Positions 5,933 through 6,567 of a stretch of 6,567 nucleotides of DNA are shown piece after piece. Location of the stretch: NCBI GenBank assembly GCA_947176285.1, contig CAMWQF010000162.1, forward strand, positions 1 through 6,567, read 5' to 3'. The DNA comes from an uncultured Porphyromonadaceae bacterium. Its GTDB lineage: Bacteria; Bacteroidota; Bacteroidia; Bacteroidales; Muribaculaceae. Within the stretch, counting starts at the first letter, position 1; every line of letters starts with the position of its first letter. The notes beneath the pieces are model-generated. The model had not been told where the DNA came from and searched no databases. It saw only the letters and a list, made by a program, of their open reading frames with translations. Both the position numbers and the translations under genes were made by a program.

Positions 5933-5953
5933 CTGAAATAATTTCAGTTTTTT
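5931..5953 (+). terminator. Intrinsic terminator of the lipoprotein gene
   Basis: AACTGAA (5931-5937) pairs with TTCAGTT (5943-5949) around ATAAT, followed by a run of six T residues (5948-5953) and then C. The hairpin begins within the TAA stop codon (5930-5932). The stem is A/T-rich, but stem plus T-run is a good fit for plus-strand termination. It separates the lipoprotein gene from the YtxH cluster. Confidence 0.7.
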
Positions 5954-5958
5954 CAATG

Positions 5959-5986
5959 TTGATTAATCCAAATGCTGATTCATTTG
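5959..5986 (+). promoter_or_regulatory. Possible promoter of the YtxH gene cluster
   Basis: TTG at 5959-5961 is followed, after 17 bases, by TTCATTTG (5979-5986), one base off TAnnTTTG. Transcription would begin near 5993, about 35 bases before the ATG at 6028. A promoter is expected here because a terminator lies just upstream, but this match is weak. Confidence 0.3.
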
Positions 5987-6027
5987 TTGTATTTATAAAA
6001 GAATTATTAATTAAAAAACATATAAAC

Positions 6028-6228
6028 ATGAAAGCAATGCACATTATCTGCGCTGTAGTAGGCGGCGCAATTGCCGGAGCAGCAGTAGGCCTGCTCGTGG
6101 CTCCTGAAAAAGGTGAAACAACTCGCAGAAAGATAATTAAGATCCTTAAAGAAAAAGGAATCAACCTTAAAGGAAGCGAACTTGAAGAACTCGCCGACGA
6201 GATTGAGGATCAGATCGAAAAATTATAA
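6028..6228 (+). CDS. YtxH domain protein, copy 1
   Basis: This small protein of 66 residues has a glycine- and alanine-rich N-terminal membrane segment (about 5-25, VGGAIAGAAVGLLVAP), then the EKGE motif (27-30) and a basic amphipathic helix, TRRKIIKILKEKG. An acidic tail follows (ELEELADEIEDQIE). This is the YtxH pattern seen in general stress or envelope proteins of unknown mechanism. The frame is open back to an ATG at 5956. I start at 6028 because the protein then aligns from residue 1 with its neighbour (26 of the first 45 residues identical without gaps) and the extension overlaps the putative promoter. The segment has glycine-zipper spacing and probably inserts in the inner membrane with the charged helix in the cytoplasm. 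It lies 25 bp upstream of copy 2 and is presumably co-transcribed with it. Confidence 0.87.
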   Translation: MKAMHIICAVVGGAIAGAAVGLLVAPEKGETTRRKIIKILKEKGINLKGSELEELADEIEDQIEKL

Positions 6229-6253
6229 TTAGTATAAGAATAAAGGAAAAAGT

Positions 6254-6445
6254 ATGAAAGCTCTAAATATTCTTTATGCATTCCTTGGCGGTGCAATTGT
6301 AGGTTGCGGTGCTGCAATCCTGTTTGCTCCTGAAAAGGGCGAAGAACTTCGCTCACGAATTGTGAAGATCTTGAAAAGAAAAGGTATTAAAATCAGCGAC
6401 GAGGAAGTAGATGCTCTCGTGGCAGAACTCACCGGAGAGGCTTAA
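6254..6445 (+). CDS. YtxH domain protein, copy 2
   Basis: This 63-residue tandem paralogue of the preceding gene has the same layout: membrane segment with LGGAIVGCGAAILFAP (11-26), EKGE (27-30), a basic helix LRSRIVKILKRKG, and a shorter acidic tail ending LTGEA. Unlike the other genes here it has a good Shine-Dalgarno match, AAAGGA (6242-6247), 6 bases before the ATG, so it may be translated more strongly than copy 1. The two copies have diverged clearly, so the duplication is not recent. The role is unknown; YtxH proteins are often linked to stress. Confidence 0.87.
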   Translation: MKALNILYAFLGGAIVGCGAAILFAPEKGEELRSRIVKILKRKGIKISDEEVDALVAELTGEA

Positions 6446-6470
6446 TCCCGTCGCATAACAATAGCGATTG

Positions 6471-6567
6471 ATGAGTAGTAACAATACACTCTTAGATCAA
6501 TTCAAGGATTTATTAGCCCGGTCGAAAGACTGGGCTACTCTTGAATTGGAGTATGCCAAACTGACAG
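6471..6567 (+). CDS. Start of a probable holin-like (DUF1469-type) membrane protein, cut by the right edge
   Basis: From the ATG at 6471 the frame is open to the window edge and gives 32 residues, beginning MSSNNTLLDQFKDLLARSKD and ending LELEYAKLT. An amphipathic helix that leads into a YxxLT block at the edge is the usual N-terminus of the phage holin family (DUF1469-like) proteins that follow YtxH genes in Bacteroidota. The membrane helices that would confirm this lie outside the window. The family name is therefore an inference from a short segment and gene order. Despite the name, such chromosomal proteins are not evidence of a prophage. The gene starts 25 bp after YtxH copy 2, so they are likely one operon. 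Confidence 0.6.
   Translation, partial: MSSNNTLLDQFKDLLARSKDWATLELEYAKLT

Noticed and set aside
5956..6027. N-terminal extension of YtxH copy 1 from the ATG at 5956
   Set aside because: The tandem paralogue aligns from the ATG at 6028. The extra 24 residues fall over the probable promoter and follow the terminator by only a few bases.
5913..6164. Minus-strand 83-codon frame across the terminator and YtxH copy 1
   Set aside because: It is antisense to a recognisable YtxH protein and runs through the lipoprotein terminator.
6471..6567. Prophage based on the holin-like gene
   Set aside because: Holin-family membrane proteins beside YtxH genes are ordinary chromosomal genes in this group, and no other phage gene is present.

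Overview
The window looks like chromosomal DNA of a Bacteroidales bacterium (phylum Bacteroidota). The protein families are typical of that group: a DUF5686 outer-membrane-type protein, an amidase/MCE/M23/MerR cluster, a DUF3332 lipoprotein and small YtxH proteins beside a holin-like gene. Two intergenic regions carry the Bacteroidota promoter -7 box TAnnTTTG, and most genes start in A/T-rich leaders without a Shine-Dalgarno sequence. The genus cannot be fixed from this sequence.

Layout. (1) 1-1349, minus strand: the N-terminal 449 residues of a large DUF5686-family protein that runs off the left edge. (2) 1350-1391: a short divergent promoter region dominated by a perfect 32-bp palindrome. 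(3) 1392-1832, plus strand: a compact CYTH (triphosphate tunnel) protein. (4) 1839-4921, minus strand: an envelope cluster transcribed in the order amidase, MCE/MlaD-like protein, membrane-anchored M23 peptidase, MerR-type regulator. It is convergent with the CYTH gene, with only 6 bp between the stop codons. (5) 4922-5392: 471 bp without a protein gene. It holds a probable amidase promoter and leader hairpin, a strong candidate structured RNA (about 5166-5283) and a short inverted repeat. (6) 5393-5932, plus strand: a DUF3332 lipoprotein ending in an intrinsic terminator. (7) 6028-6567, plus strand: two tandem YtxH-domain proteins and the start of a probable holin-like (DUF1469-type) membrane protein.

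Working together. The amidase should cut the peptide stem from N-acetylmuramic acid, and the M23 protein has intact zinc and catalytic residues for cutting peptide crosslinks. The MCE protein should bind or move lipid at the inner membrane. Their co-transcription suggests coupling of wall remodelling to envelope lipid homeostasis, but that is inference. The YtxH and holin-like genes form a small stress or envelope-type cluster of unknown role.

No transposon, CRISPR array, tRNA, rRNA or defence system is visible. The items most worth a second look are the unassigned RNA-like hairpin at 5166-5283 and the 32-bp palindrome that overlays two face-to-face -7 boxes at 1348-1379.
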